Shown: in pieces, positions 1 to 8,757 of the stretch
How the letters are laid out: every line of letters starts with the position of its first letter
How positions within the stretch are numbered: the stretch's first letter is position 1
DNA from: Neoalteromonas facilis
GTDB taxonomy: Bacteria; Pseudomonadota; Gammaproteobacteria; Enterobacterales; Alteromonadaceae
Assembly (NCBI RefSeq): GCF_002807665.1
Contig: NZ_PEAY01000003.1
Location: 503 to 64,502 of the forward strand
Length of the DNA stretch: 64,000 nucleotides
Direction of reading: 5' to 3'
The notes under the pieces: model-generated
Told to the model about the DNA's origin: nothing
The model's database searches: none
The model's input: only the letters and a program-made list of their open reading frames with translations
Program-made: the position numbers and the translations under genes

Positions 1-29
1 GTGAAAGAAGTCTCAACAAAAAGCATATA

Positions 30-50
30 AAAGCGCTGTGTCAGCGTTTT
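30..50 (+). terminator. Hairpin, likely terminator of a gene ending left of the window
   Basis: A 9-bp stem (30-38 with 42-50, one G-T pair) closes a TGT triloop; its right arm ends in TTTT and a second T-run follows at about 69-75. A reading frame that is open from base 1 stops with TAA at 28-30, so the hairpin starts exactly at the stop codon of what may be the last nine codons of an upstream gene. Too little of that gene is present to name it. Confidence 0.45.
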
Positions 51-319
51 GAGGTGAGTCCTAATTTATTTTTTTAAACGCGCGGTTATCATCATCCTTG
101 AAATAATTAGTTGTTTCGAGAGCAGTAAAACTCAACGGAGCTGAATGTCCGTTTCTTGTCTACAGCTGCCTTTCCGATGATGTCTCAACCTGCACATACA
201 AGTTTCAGACTTGACATGTGCTAATAAAGCTCAGTCAATTCAGATTGGTTTTGACGCTAAAACATCCCAACTTTTGGCCTATGCTTATTGGTACGTTTTG
301 TAAATTAAGTCGAAAGTGA
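51..319. other. Intergenic region upstream of the GH13 gene
   Basis: No gene is supported in this stretch. A TTGACA hexamer at 211-216 could be a -35 element for the downstream amylase gene, but no good -10 lies at 16-18 bp (the best is TCAATT at 235-240), so no promoter is called. There is no clear Shine-Dalgarno sequence before the ATG at 320. Confidence 0.4.
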
Positions 320-1660
320 ATGCGCTCCTCCGTGCTTACCGTTACACCCTACAGTCATGTGATTCACCCAGAGTGGAGTTACGATGCGTGTATATATCAA
401 ATCAATACGCGCCAGTTTTCCGCCAGTGGAGATTTCGCTGGGATTATCCTAGAACTACCCCGTTTAAAGCGCTTGGGCGTTGATATTATATGGTTGATGC
501 CTATTCACCCCATAGGTGAGAAGCATCGAAAAGGACATTTAGGTAGTCCCTATGCTGTAAAAGATTATCGTAGCATCAATCCAGAGTTTGGCGATGAGGA
601 GTCTTTTGCTGAGCTGATAAGCGGTATTCATGCAAATGGTATGAAGGTGATTATTGATTGGGTGCCCAATCACAGTGCATGGGACAACTCCTTGGTTGAA
701 TCGCATCCAGACTGGTATGCACGGGATCACAAAGGAGACTTCAGACCCTCTCCGTGGTGGGATTGGTCGGACATTATCGAATTTGATTATGCGAATGTGC
801 AGTTGCGAGAATATATGCTTGATGCGATGTGCTATTGGGTCGAGCAATATGACATTGATGGCTTTCGCTGTGACGTGGCCGGTTATGTGCCGAATGATTT
901 TTGGCGACAGGTGCGAGCGGCGTTGGATGCTATTAAACCTGTATTTATGTTGGCTGAATGGGAAGCGCGGGATCTGCATGAATATGCGTTTGATATGACG
1001 TACGCATGGAGCTGGAACGAGATCCTGCATGGCTTAGCGCAGCAAAAGGTATCTTTGAACAAGTTACGTCAGTATTACTCTTGGAATGAGCGAGCGTGGC
1101 CACGTGAGGCTTTTCGCATGACCTTTGTCAGTAACCACGATAAAAACGCGTGGGATGGCACACAGTACGAACAATTTGGTGAAGCGCTTGATGCAGCAAT
1201 TGTGTTGTCAGTGATAGGTGAGGGTATGCCACTGATCCATAATGGTCAGGAAGCGGGAGAAAGTAAGCGACTAGCCTTTTTTGAACGCGATCCAATTGAA
1301 TGGCAAGAGCACTATATTGGTGGGCTATATCAGCAACTTATTGCGCTGAAGAAGCAACACGCTGTTTTGCATAATGGTCAAAGAGGCTCATTGATGCTTC
1401 AGGTCGAAAACAGCAACATGGCGCAGGTATTCTCCTTTGTGCGTCGAAATGACACTAATGCAATTCTGTTGGTCATTAATTTTGCACCAGATGCGCATGA
1501 AGTGACGTTACACGGAGAACTGATAGAGGGGATCTGGCAAGAGGTTCAACTGCATACTGCGCAAGGATATAACAATGATGTGCTTAACGGTGTAGTTACG
1601 GGTGTTGCGCTTGATGCTTGGCAGGCAAGGCTGTTTATTCAACCGCTGCAGGCCAGATAA
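320..1660 (+). CDS. GH13 alpha-amylase family protein
   Basis: Glycoside hydrolase family 13 enzyme of 446 residues, predicted to hydrolyse or rearrange alpha-1,4-glucans. The (beta/alpha)8 barrel motifs are visible in order: region I DWVPNH at 113-118, the nucleophile in GFRCD (Asp185), the general acid in LAEW (Glu213) and the transition-state Asp in SNHD (Asp274). A short C-terminal beta domain follows from about residue 355. There is no signal peptide, so it probably acts in the cytoplasm on glycogen or imported maltodextrins. The ATG at 320 has a weak ribosome site; a GTG at 359 is an alternative start. The gene stands alone, convergent with the antiporter operon 32 bp away. Substrate specificity within GH13 cannot be decided from sequence alone. 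Confidence 0.88.
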   Translation: MRSSVLTVTPYSHVIHPEWSYDACIYQINTRQFSASGDFAGIILELPRLKRLGVDIIWLMPIHPIGEKHRKGHLGSPYAVKDYRSINPEFGDEESFAELISGIHANGMKVIIDWVPNHSAWDNSLVESHPDWYARDHKGDFRPSPWWDWSDIIEFDYANVQLREYMLDAMCYWVEQYDIDGFRCDVAGYVPNDFWRQVRAALDAIKPVFMLAEWEARDLHEYAFDMTYAWSWNEILHGLAQQKVSLNKLRQYYSWNERAWPREAFRMTFVSNHDKNAWDGTQYEQFGEALDAAIVLSVIGEGMPLIHNGQEAGESKRLAFFERDPIEWQEHYIGGLYQQLIALKKQHAVLHNGQRGSLMLQVENSNMAQVFSFVRRNDTNAILLVINFAPDAHEVTLHGELIEGIWQEVQLHTAQGYNNDVLNGVVTGVALDAWQARLFIQPLQAR

Positions 1661-1692
1661 CCTAACAGCGGTTTTCAATGTACTAAAAAGTA

Positions 1693-3378
1693 TTACGCAC
1701 TAAACATGTCAACCAAAATACCCACGACGATGACGAACACGAACAAGAATGCCATACGGCGAGTGAGTTCTGTGCCCGTTGCGCTGGATTCAGTATCCAT
1801 GTTCGGCAATTGGTCAAGGATCATTGTCCACTGCTGACTGATAACGCGCTTAGTCGCTGACAAGGATGCGCGTGTCGCATACGCAATTTGCGGCATGAGT
1901 CGACGGTACACCCATTCCACATCGAGATTCACACTGCGCAATTCTGGCGGATAGAGCCCTTGTCGATTGAGCCATACAAAGGCAAGTGCCGAGAAGAACA
2001 GTAATTGCAATTGGGTTAATGTGTGGGTGATATCATATGGCTGATAGCTGTTTTCCCATGGCAGCAATTGATACATCAATTGTGGGTAGCTACCAATCAC
2101 AATACACAACACCGACGCTAAGAACATGGCAATCAACATGTTGGTCGGCGCTTCTTTAGGGCGCAGTCCTGAGTCATGGGCAAAAAACGCAAAGAACGGA
2201 ATTTTGATCCCTGCATGGTGGAATACGCCTGCGGAGGCAAAGAGTAACATTAGCCACAGGTATTCGTGCCCAGCTTCAATCATAGCCGCCATGACCATAC
2301 TCTTACTGACGAACCCACTGAATAATGGGAAAGCCGAAATTGATGCGGCGCCGACGATACAGAAAATCGTAGTTTTGGGCATGGTTTTATACAAGCCGCC
2401 CAGATTGGAGCCTTTGACATGCCCAACGCGCATCAACACCGCGCCCATGGTCATAAACAACAGGCCTTTAAAGATAACGTCGTTAAATGCGTGCGCGACT
2501 GCACCGTTAAGAGCTAACGCCGTACCAATACCGATACCACACACCATGAAGCCAAGCTGGTTGATCAGGCTGTAGGCGAGTACTTTGCGTAAATCGTTTT
2601 CGATTACTGCGTAGAAAATCGGGAAGCAGGTCATAGCTGCGCCGATGTATACCAGTAATTCTTCGCCAGCAAAGGTACGAGCCAATGCATAAATGGCCAC
2701 TTTTGTCGTAAATGCCGACAAGAAAACTGTTCCGGTTGGTGTGGCTTCGGGGTATGCGTCGGTCAACCAGGTGTGCATGAAAGGGAATGCTGCTTTAATG
2801 CCAAACGCAATGAACAGTAGCCAACTCGCAGTATCAGATAATCCAATGTGCTGAATATCTAAACTTCTGCCTTGCTGCGCGAGCATAATCGCACCGGCTA
2901 ATAGCAGTACACCTGATAACACCTGAATAACCAAATAGCGGTTACCGGCATTTAAAGCCGAAGCCGAGCGGCGTGCCCATACTAAGAACACCGAGGTCAG
3001 GGCGAGCAGTTCCCAAAATACAAACAAGGTGATGAAATCTGCCGAAAATACCGCGCCTAACGCACTGCCCGCATACAGTAATCCTGATACCTGTTGTACT
3101 TTGTCTTCAACGTGCAACGAGTAAATCAGTGATAAGAAAGCGGCAATGTGGAACAAATAGCCAAACATCATGGCTAACTTGTCTACCGATAGCAGGCCAA
3201 GCTCGAAACCTAATACCTGGATATTGACGGCACTGACTGCATCCAAAGTGAAATGCATGTTCAGCGCGCCCCAAACCGGCACTAGCAACAACAGTAATCT
3301 TGCCTTACCGGTCAGAAAGCCGGCAAATAATGCGGCAACAAAAAAAGGAATAAACGGGGGAAGGTTATCAAACCACAT
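1693..3378 (-). CDS. Third antiporter-like (MnhD/NuoL-M type) subunit of the Mrp operon
   Basis: Large polytopic membrane protein of 561 residues in the proton-conducting NuoL/M/N-MrpA/D family, last gene of the operon. The conserved charged residues of the channel are present: Glu123 in a FWELLAL helix, Lys195 in GIKAAFP and Lys226 in SAFTTKVA. Beyond about residue 470 there is a hydrophilic linker and one extra terminal membrane helix (about 540-558), longer than a plain MnhD. It overlaps the stop of the preceding small gene by one base, so translation is probably coupled. It is likely the counterpart of one of the MrpA/MrpD antiporter modules; which ion it carries is not visible. Confidence 0.85.
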   Translation of the reverse strand: MWFDNLPPFIPFFVAALFAGFLTGKARLLLLLVPVWGALNMHFTLDAVSAVNIQVLGFELGLLSVDKLAMMFGYLFHIAAFLSLIYSLHVEDKVQQVSGLLYAGSALGAVFSADFITLFVFWELLALTSVFLVWARRSASALNAGNRYLVIQVLSGVLLLAGAIMLAQQGRSLDIQHIGLSDTASWLLFIAFGIKAAFPFMHTWLTDAYPEATPTGTVFLSAFTTKVAIYALARTFAGEELLVYIGAAMTCFPIFYAVIENDLRKVLAYSLINQLGFMVCGIGIGTALALNGAVAHAFNDVIFKGLLFMTMGAVLMRVGHVKGSNLGGLYKTMPKTTIFCIVGAASISAFPLFSGFVSKSMVMAAMIEAGHEYLWLMLLFASAGVFHHAGIKIPFFAFFAHDSGLRPKEAPTNMLIAMFLASVLCIVIGSYPQLMYQLLPWENSYQPYDITHTLTQLQLLFFSALAFVWLNRQGLYPPELRSVNLDVEWVYRRLMPQIAYATRASLSATKRVISQQWTMILDQLPNMDTESSATGTELTRRMAFLFVFVIVVGILVDMFSA

Positions 3379-3722
3379 TAGTTTAACCTCCCATTGCTGC
3401 CAGCTTCGCTATTGTCATCTGTGTTTTCCGGCTCATAGTAGGTTTCACTGCGCATGAGCAATATCCGCATAACCTTGGCGAGTAATACCAATACGACGCA
3501 AGCAACAAAGCCATACAGCGCATAAAACGTAGGGATTTCTTCAAAGTTGACATATATATGCCGATGCACGATGAAATCCATCAACACTAAGACTGCGCAG
3601 AGTGCGTAAAACACGCGTAATATCCATTTGATAGTATCTTCTCTGTCAAAAAAGCCGATGTCATCATCAGATGCATTATGCGCCTCATGTGTGCTAGGCG
3701 ATTGCTGATCGTGACTATTCAT
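3378..3722 (-). CDS. Small two-helix membrane protein of the Mrp operon
   Basis: A 114-residue protein with a polar, acidic N-terminus (1-30), two membrane helices (about 33-50 and 66-88) joined by a short loop containing HRHIYVNFEEIP, and an acidic tail. I recall similar small proteins next to Mrp operons in other proteobacteria but know no assigned function. It lies 5 bp after the second large subunit and overlaps the third by one base, so it is tightly built into the operon. An accessory or assembly subunit of the antiporter is the natural inference; nothing in the protein suggests an enzyme. Confidence 0.75.
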   Translation of the reverse strand: MNSHDQQSPSTHEAHNASDDDIGFFDREDTIKWILRVFYALCAVLVLMDFIVHRHIYVNFEEIPTFYALYGFVACVVLVLLAKVMRILLMRSETYYEPENTDDNSEAGSNGRLN

Positions 3723-3727
3723 ATCTA

Positions 3728-5248
3728 CTACTCTCCTGCACTTAGCGACGAAAATGGCACCTGCAGCTCAGCAGGTAATGCAGCGTTTGCTAATTGGTAA
3801 AACACTTCTGGCGCAAAGAATAAATAAATACAAAGCGCAGCCGGTACGATCATGCCAATCAGGCAGGGAAGTGGTGCTTCGCTGTATATTTTTGTACTAA
3901 CGGGTTTGGCAAAAAACGCACGCACTGGAATAACCAATAAATAAGCGATATTGAGCAAGGAGCTGATCATGAGCGTTAGCAACAATGCCCAACCAATGAC
4001 TTCATTGCCCGAGAATGCTGAAGCACCAGACATCAAATACCATTTACTCCACATGCCGCCTAGCAACGGAATACCGATGATCGATAAGGTGGCAACAAAG
4101 AATAAAGTAAAGGTAATCGGCATGTATCGCCCTAAACCATCCAGCTCGCTAACTTGGGTTTTGTGCGTAGCCACAAGTATTGCGCCAGCGGCGAAAAACA
4201 GCGTTATCTTGGCAAATGCGTGCATTGCTATGTGAAGCGAGCCACCAAGTAAACCGAGTGAATTGGCCAGTAAAGCGCCCAAGATGATGTAACTTAATTG
4301 GCTGATCGTAGAGTAGGCCAAGCGCTCTTTTATGTTGTCTTTTGTCATCGCTATGAGAGATGCCACAACAATGGTGATCATGGGCAGCCAGAGTAACCAA
4401 TGTGCGCTGGCGGTTTGACTTAAAAAGTCAGGCCCAACGACAAACATCACAATCTTCAGAATGCTAAATACACCTGCTTTTACAACCGCTACCGCATGCA
4501 ACAATGCGCTCACCGGCGTGGGGGCGACCATCGCTGAGGGCAGCCACTTGTGCATTGGCATCATACCGGCTTTACCAATTCCTAATAGGAATAACAGCAT
4601 CAGCGGCGCTAACCATGCTGCGTCGAGTTTGCCATCAAGAAACCCGCCGCTCTGGAAGTCTAACGTTCCTGTGGTGACGTAGACGATAATGATCGCAGGT
4701 AAGAAAAACACTATCGACGACCCCATCAATAGGGTTAGATAAGTACGCCCACCTTTTCTTGCCTTGCTCGTGCCGGCATGGGTGACTAACGGATACGTCG
4801 ACACGGTAAGAACTTCATAGAATAAGAACAGTGTAAATAGGTTGGCCGAGTAGGCGATCGCCATTACGCCAGCGAGGGCAATGGCAAATAAAGTGAAGAA
4901 ACGCGTTTGGTTTTCTTCATGATGTCCGCGCATATAACCAATTGCATAAATGCTAGTAACAATCCAAAGACCGCTGGCTATCAGCGCAAACATTACACCA
5001 AATGACTCAACCGCAAACGCGATAGAGATACCAGGCATAGGCTCTGCCACTGTCATCTTAAAATCACTGGCTTCTGGTAGCGAGAGATAAATCAGCACAT
5101 TCACAGTGAGCAATAACCCTGCTGTGATCAGTGTTACCCCTTCTCGTACGTTGGGCTCAAGATCTAAACGGCTAATGATGAGTGCCCCGACTAGCGGGAT
5201 AAAAAATGCCATTAACAGCAGGTTTTCAAGGGCAAATAGAAACGCCAT
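3728..5248 (-). CDS. Second antiporter-like (MnhD/NuoL type) subunit
   Basis: A 506-residue polytopic membrane protein of the NuoL/M/N-MrpA/D superfamily. The signature channel residues are visible: Glu145 in FLFYEVLTVS, Lys226 in GIGKAGMMP (followed by the MHKWLP loop) and Lys257 in HAVAVVKAG. The ATG overlaps the stop of the preceding large subunit by one base. Canonical bacterial Mrp complexes have one MrpA and one MrpD; here this protein together with the third large subunit probably takes the place of the missing full-length MrpA N-terminal module. Confidence 0.88.
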   Translation of the reverse strand: MAFLFALENLLLMAFFIPLVGALIISRLDLEPNVREGVTLITAGLLLTVNVLIYLSLPEASDFKMTVAEPMPGISIAFAVESFGVMFALIASGLWIVTSIYAIGYMRGHHEENQTRFFTLFAIALAGVMAIAYSANLFTLFLFYEVLTVSTYPLVTHAGTSKARKGGRTYLTLLMGSSIVFFLPAIIIVYVTTGTLDFQSGGFLDGKLDAAWLAPLMLLFLLGIGKAGMMPMHKWLPSAMVAPTPVSALLHAVAVVKAGVFSILKIVMFVVGPDFLSQTASAHWLLWLPMITIVVASLIAMTKDNIKERLAYSTISQLSYIILGALLANSLGLLGGSLHIAMHAFAKITLFFAAGAILVATHKTQVSELDGLGRYMPITFTLFFVATLSIIGIPLLGGMWSKWYLMSGASAFSGNEVIGWALLLTLMISSLLNIAYLLVIPVRAFFAKPVSTKIYSEAPLPCLIGMIVPAALCIYLFFAPEVFYQLANAALPAELQVPFSSLSAGE

Positions 5249-6756
5249 TAGATGCCTCCTTTAGTGCTGTTAAATAACGCGCTAACGGCTGTTTCAGCAG
5301 CGCCGCGCGAGAAGTCAGTGTCTAAACCAAAGTAAATACAAGACAACACCGCAATCCACAACGCAATCGTCATGCTGGCTGGCGTATAGGCAATATCTTT
5401 GGTACCCGAGTCAACATGATGCACGTGGGTTTTGTCAGCGCGTGCGAAATACAGCGCTTCTATCATTTTCCACACATACAAAATGGCGAGAATTGAACCT
5501 GCTAAAACGACCAACACGACGTACCAGCGACCGGCTTCAAGGGCGCCGGAAATTAAATACCATTTACTGATAAATCCGACGGTACCTGGCATCCCAATCA
5601 AACTGAGGCCTGCGATAGCGAGCGCGACCAATGTCCAGGGGGCATCACGTCCCACGCCCCTTAAATCTTTAAGATAAGTTGTATTGGCGCGGTATACCAA
5701 AATACCGGCGATCATAAACAGGGCTGCTTTCATTAGGGCGTGATTAAACAAGTGCAACAGGCTGGCTGTCATGGCGGTTTGATTAATCAATCCTATCCCA
5801 ACCACCATGTAGCCAATTTGCGCGACAGAGGAGTAGGCGAGCAGGCGCTTCATATCGAGTTGCCCAAAAGCGCGGAATGAACCATACAAAATGCCGACGC
5901 AACCCACTCCAATCAATAAGTCAGGTAGTACTATGCTGGTCCAGTATTCCATCGGGTAGACATTGAATAAGCAGCGGATTAACACATATATCGCTACTTT
6001 AGTTGCACTAGCGGCAAGAAAAACACTGACGACCGACGGCGCTTGACTGTAACTGGAAGGCAGCCAACTGTGTAGTGGAAATATGGCAGCCTTTAACGCG
6101 ACGCCCACCAAAATAAAGGCCAAAGAGGTAGTCACGAGTTGCTGCTCTTCAATGTCACCAAAACGCGCCAGAATATCGGCCATATTCAAACTGCCCGAAG
6201 CCGCGTAGAGCATACCAACCCCGATAAGGAAGAACGTAGCCCCCATGGTACCCAATACCAGATAATAAAACGCCGCGGTTAGTGCTTTGCGGTGTTTACC
6301 CATAGCGATCAAGGCATAGGATGAAAGGGAGGATATTTCCAAGAACACAAATAGGTTAAAAATATCACCGGTTAAAGCTATGCCTAAAAGCCCAAGTAAA
6401 CATAATTGGAAAGAGGCATAAAACAATGGCACGACATGTTCAGGGATCTCTTTCTCGACACTTTTCGGCGCATATAGCATCGCAAGACTGGCCATTGCGG
6501 TAATGATTACTGCAATTAACGCGTTGAGCGCATCGATTTGATATTCAATTCCCCACGGTGGGCGCCAGCCACCTAATTCGTAATGCAGCACTTTACCGCC
6601 GACAACATCGGCCAGCAGCCAAAGCGATAAGCCAAAACACACTAAGCTTAAGACAAACGAAATAAACCATGCAACCCCTTTACCGCGCAGCATCGCAGTG
6701 ATGGGGGCACAGATTAAAGGCAGTACAACCAGTAAAACCGTTAACTGTGCATTCAT
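5248..6756 (-). CDS. mnhD: Monovalent cation/H+ antiporter subunit D
   Basis: A 502-residue protein with the full MrpD/NuoN-type pattern: about 14 membrane helices, Glu140 in FVFLEISSLSSYALI, Lys222 in VALKAAIFPLHSWLP and Lys253 in SATKVAIY. These correspond to the conserved Glu and Lys residues known to be essential for proton translocation in Mrp antiporters. Of the three large subunits it looks closest to true MrpD. Its ATG overlaps the end of the C subunit by 4 bp. The complex sits in the inner membrane and exchanges Na+ (or K+) for H+, important for pH and salt balance in a marine organism. Confidence 0.92.
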   Translation of the reverse strand: MNAQLTVLLVVLPLICAPITAMLRGKGVAWFISFVLSLVCFGLSLWLLADVVGGKVLHYELGGWRPPWGIEYQIDALNALIAVIITAMASLAMLYAPKSVEKEIPEHVVPLFYASFQLCLLGLLGIALTGDIFNLFVFLEISSLSSYALIAMGKHRKALTAAFYYLVLGTMGATFFLIGVGMLYAASGSLNMADILARFGDIEEQQLVTTSLAFILVGVALKAAIFPLHSWLPSSYSQAPSVVSVFLAASATKVAIYVLIRCLFNVYPMEYWTSIVLPDLLIGVGCVGILYGSFRAFGQLDMKRLLAYSSVAQIGYMVVGIGLINQTAMTASLLHLFNHALMKAALFMIAGILVYRANTTYLKDLRGVGRDAPWTLVALAIAGLSLIGMPGTVGFISKWYLISGALEAGRWYVVLVVLAGSILAILYVWKMIEALYFARADKTHVHHVDSGTKDIAYTPASMTIALWIAVLSCIYFGLDTDFSRGAAETAVSALFNSTKGGI

Positions 6757-7112
6757 TCTTCGGCATCCTTCTGCAGTACTTCGTCTTCTTCAATGGTGCC
6801 GTATGCTTCTTTAATGCGAATAATCAAAGCAAAGCCCAATGCGGTCGTTGCAACACCCACGACAATAGCCGTGAGCATCAATACTTGAGGTAGCGGGTTT
6901 GAATATACCGTGAAGCCTTCAGCTACAATTGGCGCGGTTCCACCGTCAACTTTACCTAAACTGACATAAAAAAGAATGACAGCGGTTTGAAACACGGCTA
7001 ACCCCGCCATTTTTTTAATCATATTGGATCGACTCATTAGGGTATACAGACCAACCATCATGACTGCGATGATCAACCAGTAATTGATATGACCGATAAC
7101 GTATTCCATCAT
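6753..7112 (-). CDS. mnhC: Monovalent cation/H+ antiporter subunit C
   Basis: A 119-residue membrane protein of the MrpC/NuoK family with three helices. It has the typical N-terminal helix, the RSNMIKKMAGL linker and the conserved LPQVLMLTAIVVGVATTALGFALIIR-type third helix (positions about 74-100), where the NuoK-like family places its key acidic and polar residues. Two adjacent ATG codons (7112 and 7109) could start the protein; the first overlaps the stop of subunit B in ATGA. It forms part of the central membrane core next to subunits A' and D. Confidence 0.92.
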   Translation of the reverse strand: MMEYVIGHINYWLIIAVMMVGLYTLMSRSNMIKKMAGLAVFQTAVILFYVSLGKVDGGTAPIVAEGFTVYSNPLPQVLMLTAIVVGVATTALGFALIIRIKEAYGTIEEDEVLQKDAEE

Positions 7113-7531
7113 TTGGGTGCAATCCTTCTAGCAAATGTGAAGAAAATCAGCAGCATGACAGAGCCAACTGTAATTCCAACGCCTAGCTCAATAAGAATAA
7201 TGCCAATGTGCTGACCGTTGACTGACTCATTTGCCAACACACTGTAATCAAGGAAATTCCCACCTTTAAGCATTGATGCGATGCCGACACCGGCGTAAAG
7301 CAAAACCCCAATACAAGCAGCGATACGTAACTTTTCGTCGGGTAAAATTCTCGCCGTTGCGTCCAGCCCGTATACCAGTGCGTAAAGTAAAAAAGCAGAG
7401 CTGAATATTACGCCAGCCTGAAAGCCGCCGCCGGGGCTGTAATCACCGTGAAATTGCACATATAAAGCGAACAACAATATGACGGGCACAAGCCATTTAG
7501 TAATGACCTTTAAAATGAGATTATCAGGCAT
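7109..7531 (-). CDS. mnhB: Monovalent cation/H+ antiporter subunit B
   Basis: A 140-residue MrpB-family membrane protein (DUF4040-neighbour domain MnhB) with four helices and the hallmark GDYSPGGGFQAG motif. The reading frame extends upstream to 7597, but I place the start at the ATG at 7531: an AAGGA lies 8 bp before it, the ATG overlaps the stop of the preceding A' gene by 8 bp, and family members begin just before the first helix. The in-frame ATG at 7540 sits directly on the Shine-Dalgarno sequence and is less likely. Confidence 0.9.
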   Translation of the reverse strand: MPDNLILKVITKWLVPVILLFALYVQFHGDYSPGGGFQAGVIFSSAFLLYALVYGLDATARILPDEKLRIAACIGVLLYAGVGIASMLKGGNFLDYSVLANESVNGQHIGIILIELGVGITVGSVMLLIFFTFARRIAPK

Positions 7532-8117
7532 CTGCGTCATCCTTTTTACTGGTGTTGTCTTCACTAACTTTGCTAGTACGAACACGCACTTTTTCACGCC
7601 GACTCAGTAACATCAGAATCGCTAAACCAGCCGTTAGGACCACGGTTACTTCGCCTAGCGTGTCGAAACCTCGATAACTGGCAAGAACAGCCGTTACTAA
7701 ATTGGGTACGCCGGTTTCAGCTTGCCCAACCCGGATGTAGTAGCTGCCGACTTCGGTATGAGGTGCTGCATTTGGGTCGCCCAGTTCTGCTATATCATGA
7801 GTGCCGTAAACGAGCGCCGCGCCCATAACCAAAGACAGTAGCAACGGGCCTTTTTTAGTATGTGACTCAGTGCGGGCTTCGTGACCATTACGTATCGACG
7901 CCAACGTTACGAGCATAAGCACTGTTGAAATACCGGTACCAACAGCCGCTTCAGTAAACGCCACATCAGGCGCATCTAACACCACAAATACGCCCGCTAC
8001 GAGCAGACTGTACAATCCGAATAACATGGCCATCGCGAGCAAATGACGTACACGCAAGATGGCCACAGCCATAATCAAAAGAAAGGTCAGCAGGATTAAA
8101 TTGATGATTAAACTCAT
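7524..8117 (-). CDS. Split subunit A' (MbhD + MbhE-like, DUF4040) of the antiporter
   Basis: A 197-residue membrane protein corresponding to the C-terminal part of MrpA rather than the whole subunit. Residues 1-75 form a three-helix DUF4040/MbhD-type unit with the conserved DVAFTEAAVGTG motif; after a charged linker, residues 87-175 contain an MbhE-like helix pair with the motif SYRGFDTLGE. The hydrophilic tail is lysine- and aspartate-rich. In archaeal membrane-bound hydrogenases MbhD and MbhE are separate genes, and in Bacillus-type Mrp they are fused to the large antiporter module; here they are fused to one another only. Overlaps its neighbours by 4 and 8 bp. Confidence 0.85.
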   Translation of the reverse strand: MSLIINLILLTFLLIMAVAILRVRHLLAMAMLFGLYSLLVAGVFVVLDAPDVAFTEAAVGTGISTVLMLVTLASIRNGHEARTESHTKKGPLLLSLVMGAALVYGTHDIAELGDPNAAPHTEVGSYYIRVGQAETGVPNLVTAVLASYRGFDTLGEVTVVLTAGLAILMLLSRREKVRVRTSKVSEDNTSKKDDADA

Positions 8118-8440
8118 GCTTTATCCTCCGTCTCACTTTTAGCTTGCGGGAGTTCGCTCTTCAGTCCATAGCGCCATGCGTTATTCGCCAAGGCAAATGA
8201 CGAGACTGGCGATGTAAATAACAGAAACATAAAGACAAAAAGTAGTTTGAATAACACCAAATCAAGGCCAGCCTGCAATGCCAAACCAAATAGAATAAGG
8301 AAACTACATAATGTATCGGTTATACCAACCGCATGTAAGCGAGTGTACATGTCCGGCAATTTGAACATGCCAATGCCGCCAATAAGACTTAAAAAGCAAC
8401 CTATAGCAATACACACAATACTTAAAATATCGATAATCAT
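8114..8440 (-). CDS. mnhG: Monovalent cation/H+ antiporter subunit G
   Basis: A 108-residue MrpG/PhaG-family membrane protein with three helices and the family signature GMFKLPDMYTRLHAVGITDTL at about residues 24-44, followed by the loop-helix segment LFTSPVSSFALANNAWR. Start ATG overlaps the stop of subunit F in ATGA. MrpG is a small peripheral membrane subunit of the E-F-G module. Confidence 0.93.
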   Translation of the reverse strand: MIIDILSIVCIAIGCFLSLIGGIGMFKLPDMYTRLHAVGITDTLCSFLILFGLALQAGLDLVLFKLLFVFMFLLFTSPVSSFALANNAWRYGLKSELPQAKSETEDKA

Positions 8441-8757
8441 ACCGAATCTCCTTTCTGAGGTGACTCAGACTCTTGGCTGTCAGCAAAGAACTTACCGCGC
8501 TCAACCAAGCGCAGAGCGGCGACAACACCAATAAAGTTAAGGAGTGAGTAGAGTAACGCGATATCCAGTAGGTCAGGGCGACCGGAAAAAAAGGCAAATA
8601 CGGCTACCAATAGAACGGCTTTAGTGCCGAACATGTTAACCGCTAAAATCCGGTCAAACACGGTTGGACCCAATAAGGCTCTGGCAACGGCTAAGGCCAT
8701 TGTGACCATAATGGCGATGCCAGCAACAAGGTATACAGTTGTCATTGATAGTTCCAT
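8437..8757 (-). CDS. mnhF: Monovalent cation/H+ antiporter subunit F
   Basis: A 106-residue three-helix protein of the MrpF/PhaF family with the typical ALLGPTVFDRILAVNMFGTK segment at about 27-46 and RPDLLDIALLYSLLNF at about 60-75. The conserved Asp in the third helix region has been linked to ion transport in MrpF family members. TGATG overlap with subunit E upstream and ATGA overlap with subunit G downstream. Note that this PhaF is unrelated to the phasin PhaF further along the window. Confidence 0.93.
   Translation of the reverse strand: MELSMTTVYLVAGIAIMVTMALAVARALLGPTVFDRILAVNMFGTKAVLLVAVFAFFSGRPDLLDIALLYSLLNFIGVVAALRLVERGKFFADSQESESPQKGDSV

Noticed and set aside
539-1030. A 163-codon minus-strand frame inside the GH13 gene
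   Set aside because: It lies wholly inside a gene with all catalytic motifs and has no recognisable domain.
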